From assembly GCA_002314645.1 (NCBI GenBank), contig DCGS01000046.1, positions 1 to 8,286 on the forward strand: a stretch of 8,286 nucleotides of DNA. Direction: 5' to 3'. Position numbers and translations under genes: made by a program. The notes under the pieces are model-generated. The model searched no databases, was not told the origin of the DNA, and saw nothing but the letters and a program-made list of their open reading frames with translations. Source of the stretch: Ruminococcaceae bacterium UBA1772 (GTDB lineage: Bacteria > Bacillota > Clostridia > Oscillospirales > Acutalibacteraceae). Positions 7,148 through 8,286 of this stretch are shown here, one piece after another (within the stretch, counting starts at the first letter, position 1; every line of letters begins with the position of its first letter).

Positions 7148-8059
7148 ATGAAAAGTGAAAAAAATGAATTAATAGGTACGTTGCTTGTTGTTGCAGCGGC
7201 AACATCTTGGGGTCTTACTGGTATTTTTGTAAGATATTTTACGGGACTTGGACTTTCATCACTTCAAATAACTGTATTTAAAATGCTTTTTGCTGCGGTG
7301 GTTCTTGTTCTCTACTGCCTAATATTCAATAGGGAAGCGCTTAAAATAAACCCAAAAGATATTTGGGTATTTGCTGGAGCGGGCTTTATAAGCATGGATT
7401 TTTTCTCTGTGTGTTATTTCAGCACTATTCAAAAAACATCGCTCTCTGTTGCGGCAGTTCTTCTTTATGCAGCGCCTGCAATTGTTATGCTAATTTCCGC
7501 TGTGCTCTTTAAGGACAAGATAACGCTGGTAAAGGTGCTCGCATGTGTGGTTGCCTTCCTTGGCTGTGTTTTCACCGCTGGAATAATTGGTTCTGGTGAG
7601 GGAATTCCTACTAATGCACTTGTTACAGGACTCCTTTCCGCATTCGGTTATGCGCTTTATAGCATCTTTGGTCAGATATCAATTAACAAAGGCTATAAAC
7701 CTGTTACTATGACCACATACACATTCCTTTTTGCAACAGTCGGTTCAATGACATTTTTCCATCCTTCGGAAGTGTTTGCAGCTGCAGAGAAAACCTCAAG
7801 CATAAAATTTGTTTTAATAATGGTCCTCATGTCTTTTGTAGTTTCATTGTTACCATACATTTTGTACACAACAGGACTTACCTTTATTAAACCTTCAAAG
7901 GCATCAATAATTGCCTCCGTGGAACCCGTTGCAGCCACTATTGTTGGTGCAATTGTATTTGCCGAATATCCTGATATTTTCGGCTTCCTTGGTATTCTCT
8001 GTGTGGTTATGGCAGTTGTTCTTTTGAATATAAATACAAAGAATAAAGCGAGCGATTGA
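7148..8059 (+). CDS. EamA/DMT-family permease (probable metabolite exporter)
   Basis: A 303-aa membrane protein with ten predicted helices (about 9-31, 40-60, 72-92, 99-120, 127-147, 155-175, 188-206, 220-243, 248-268, 276-296), arranged as two EamA repeats. Typical marks are AATSWGLTGIFVRYF at the start of repeat one, LLYAAPAIVMLISAVLFKD in helix four, and PSKASIIASVEPVAATIVGA with the EP signature in helix nine. Members of the drug/metabolite transporter superfamily move amino acids, nucleobases or other metabolites, often outward; the substrate here is unknown. The ATG has AGGAG 7 nt upstream (7136-7140) and lies 18 nt after the ABC pair, so it probably shares their transcript. No convincing terminator follows it. 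Length is normal for the family. Confidence 0.88.
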   Translation: MKSEKNELIGTLLVVAAATSWGLTGIFVRYFTGLGLSSLQITVFKMLFAAVVLVLYCLIFNREALKINPKDIWVFAGAGFISMDFFSVCYFSTIQKTSLSVAAVLLYAAPAIVMLISAVLFKDKITLVKVLACVVAFLGCVFTAGIIGSGEGIPTNALVTGLLSAFGYALYSIFGQISINKGYKPVTMTTYTFLFATVGSMTFFHPSEVFAAAEKTSSIKFVLIMVLMSFVVSLLPYILYTTGLTFIKPSKASIIASVEPVAATIVGAIVFAEYPDIFGFLGILCVVMAVVLLNINTKNKASD

Positions 8060-8088
8060 TGCTAGGCTTGTATATGTATGCATTTTTC

Positions 8089-8117
8089 TTGCATAAATAT
8101 AAGTAATAAAGTATAAT
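8089..8117 (+). promoter_or_regulatory. Candidate promoter of the downstream lipoprotein gene
   Basis: TATAAT (8112-8117) is a perfect -10. TTGCAT (8089-8094) sits at the optimal 17-nt spacing but matches only three of six -35 consensus bases. The predicted start is near 8124, giving a leader of about 50 nt. The weak -35 could mean regulation or activator dependence, which is inference. The -35 lies within a short inverted repeat, TATGCA (8077-8082) / TGCATA (8090-8095). Confidence 0.6.
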
Positions 8118-8125
8118 TAAAACGT

Positions 8126-8141
8126 TGTTCTAATTGGAACA
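8126..8141. promoter_or_regulatory. Operator-like dyad just after the promoter
   Basis: TGTTC (8126-8130) and GAACA (8137-8141) form an inverted repeat around TAATTG, directly at the predicted transcription start. The flanking CGT and ACACG bases extend the symmetry imperfectly. This position and form fit a repressor operator, or a small leader hairpin. TCTAATT within it recurs at 8153-8159 just before the ribosome binding site. The regulator is not identifiable. Confidence 0.35.
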
Positions 8142-8176
8142 CACGGTTTAACTCTAATTAAAAAGGAGATATTAAA

Positions 8177-8286
8177 ATGAAAAAGTTTGGAAAAATTCTT
8201 TCAGTTGTTCTTTGCCTTACAATGCTTCTTGCATTTGCAGCTTGTTCAAAAGCTCCAGCAGAGCCAACTGACGACAACTCTCTTAA
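8177..8286 (+). CDS. N-terminal fragment of a predicted lipoprotein
   Basis: An open frame from ATG at 8177 continues past the window end, showing 36 codons. AAGGAG (8163-8168) precedes the start by 8 nt. The residues form a lipoprotein signal peptide: basic MKKFGK, a hydrophobic core ILSVVLCLTMLLA, and a lipobox FAAC with the lipidated Cys at position 23. A flexible linker rich in Ala, Pro, Glu and Asp follows (SKAPAEPTDD). In Gram-positive bacteria such proteins are anchored outside the membrane and are very often solute-binding proteins of ABC importers. The fold lies outside the window, so that role is only a guess. It is probably the first gene of a new transcription unit. Confidence 0.85.
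   Translation, partial: MKKFGKILSVVLCLTMLLAFAACSKAPAEPTDDNSL

Noticed and set aside
8077..8095. TATGCA/TGCATA hairpin as a terminator for the EamA permease gene
   Set aside because: The stem is only 6 bp and AT-rich, and its T-run is in the loop rather than after the stem. It also overlaps the candidate -35 box.

Overview
The window looks like chromosomal DNA of a low-GC Gram-positive anaerobe, most likely a member of the Clostridia. The grounds are AT-rich DNA, strong GGAGG-type ribosome binding sites 7-9 nt before nearly every start, GTG and TTG starts, and a lipoprotein-type signal peptide. No species can be named from the sequence alone. The gene content is mostly recognisable; the interest lies in how genes are paired and in two non-coding elements.

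Left part (1-1550), + strand: the 3' end of a gene whose last 48 codons resemble the C-terminus of a glycerophosphodiester phosphodiesterase. It is followed by two tandem, overlapping hypB paralogs (Ni-insertion GTPases), which end at a strong, probably bidirectional, hairpin terminator. No other hyp gene and no hydrogenase or urease subunit gene lies in the window.

Middle (1541-2340): trmO (tRNA m6t6A37 methyltransferase) on the - strand converges on that terminator. The trmO-alr divergent spacer carries a 9-bp inverted repeat with an AACCGTCCCC loop core, resembling REP-like palindromes, and beside it a near-consensus sigma-A promoter whose -10 lies inside the self-complementary octamer ATTATAAT.

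Right part (2340-8059), + strand: a tightly spaced apparent operon of alr (alanine racemase), two ABC exporter half-transporters and an EamA/DMT-family permease. The two half-transporters overlap by ATGA and carry complementary active-site degeneracies, as expected of a heterodimeric exporter with one degenerate and one consensus ATP site. Gaps are 18 nt (alr-ABC1), a 4-nt overlap (ABC1-ABC2) and 18 nt (ABC2-eamA). Whether the exporters and the racemase work together is not shown by the sequence.

The window ends in a new transcription unit: a candidate promoter, an operator-like dyad, and the first 36 codons of a predicted lipoprotein. I found no rRNA, tRNA, CRISPR array, transposase gene or prophage gene. 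I do not see a clearly novel multi-gene system. The best leads are the duplicated hypB pair with its divergent G4 motif, the REP-like palindrome at a promoter, and the alr-exporter operon.
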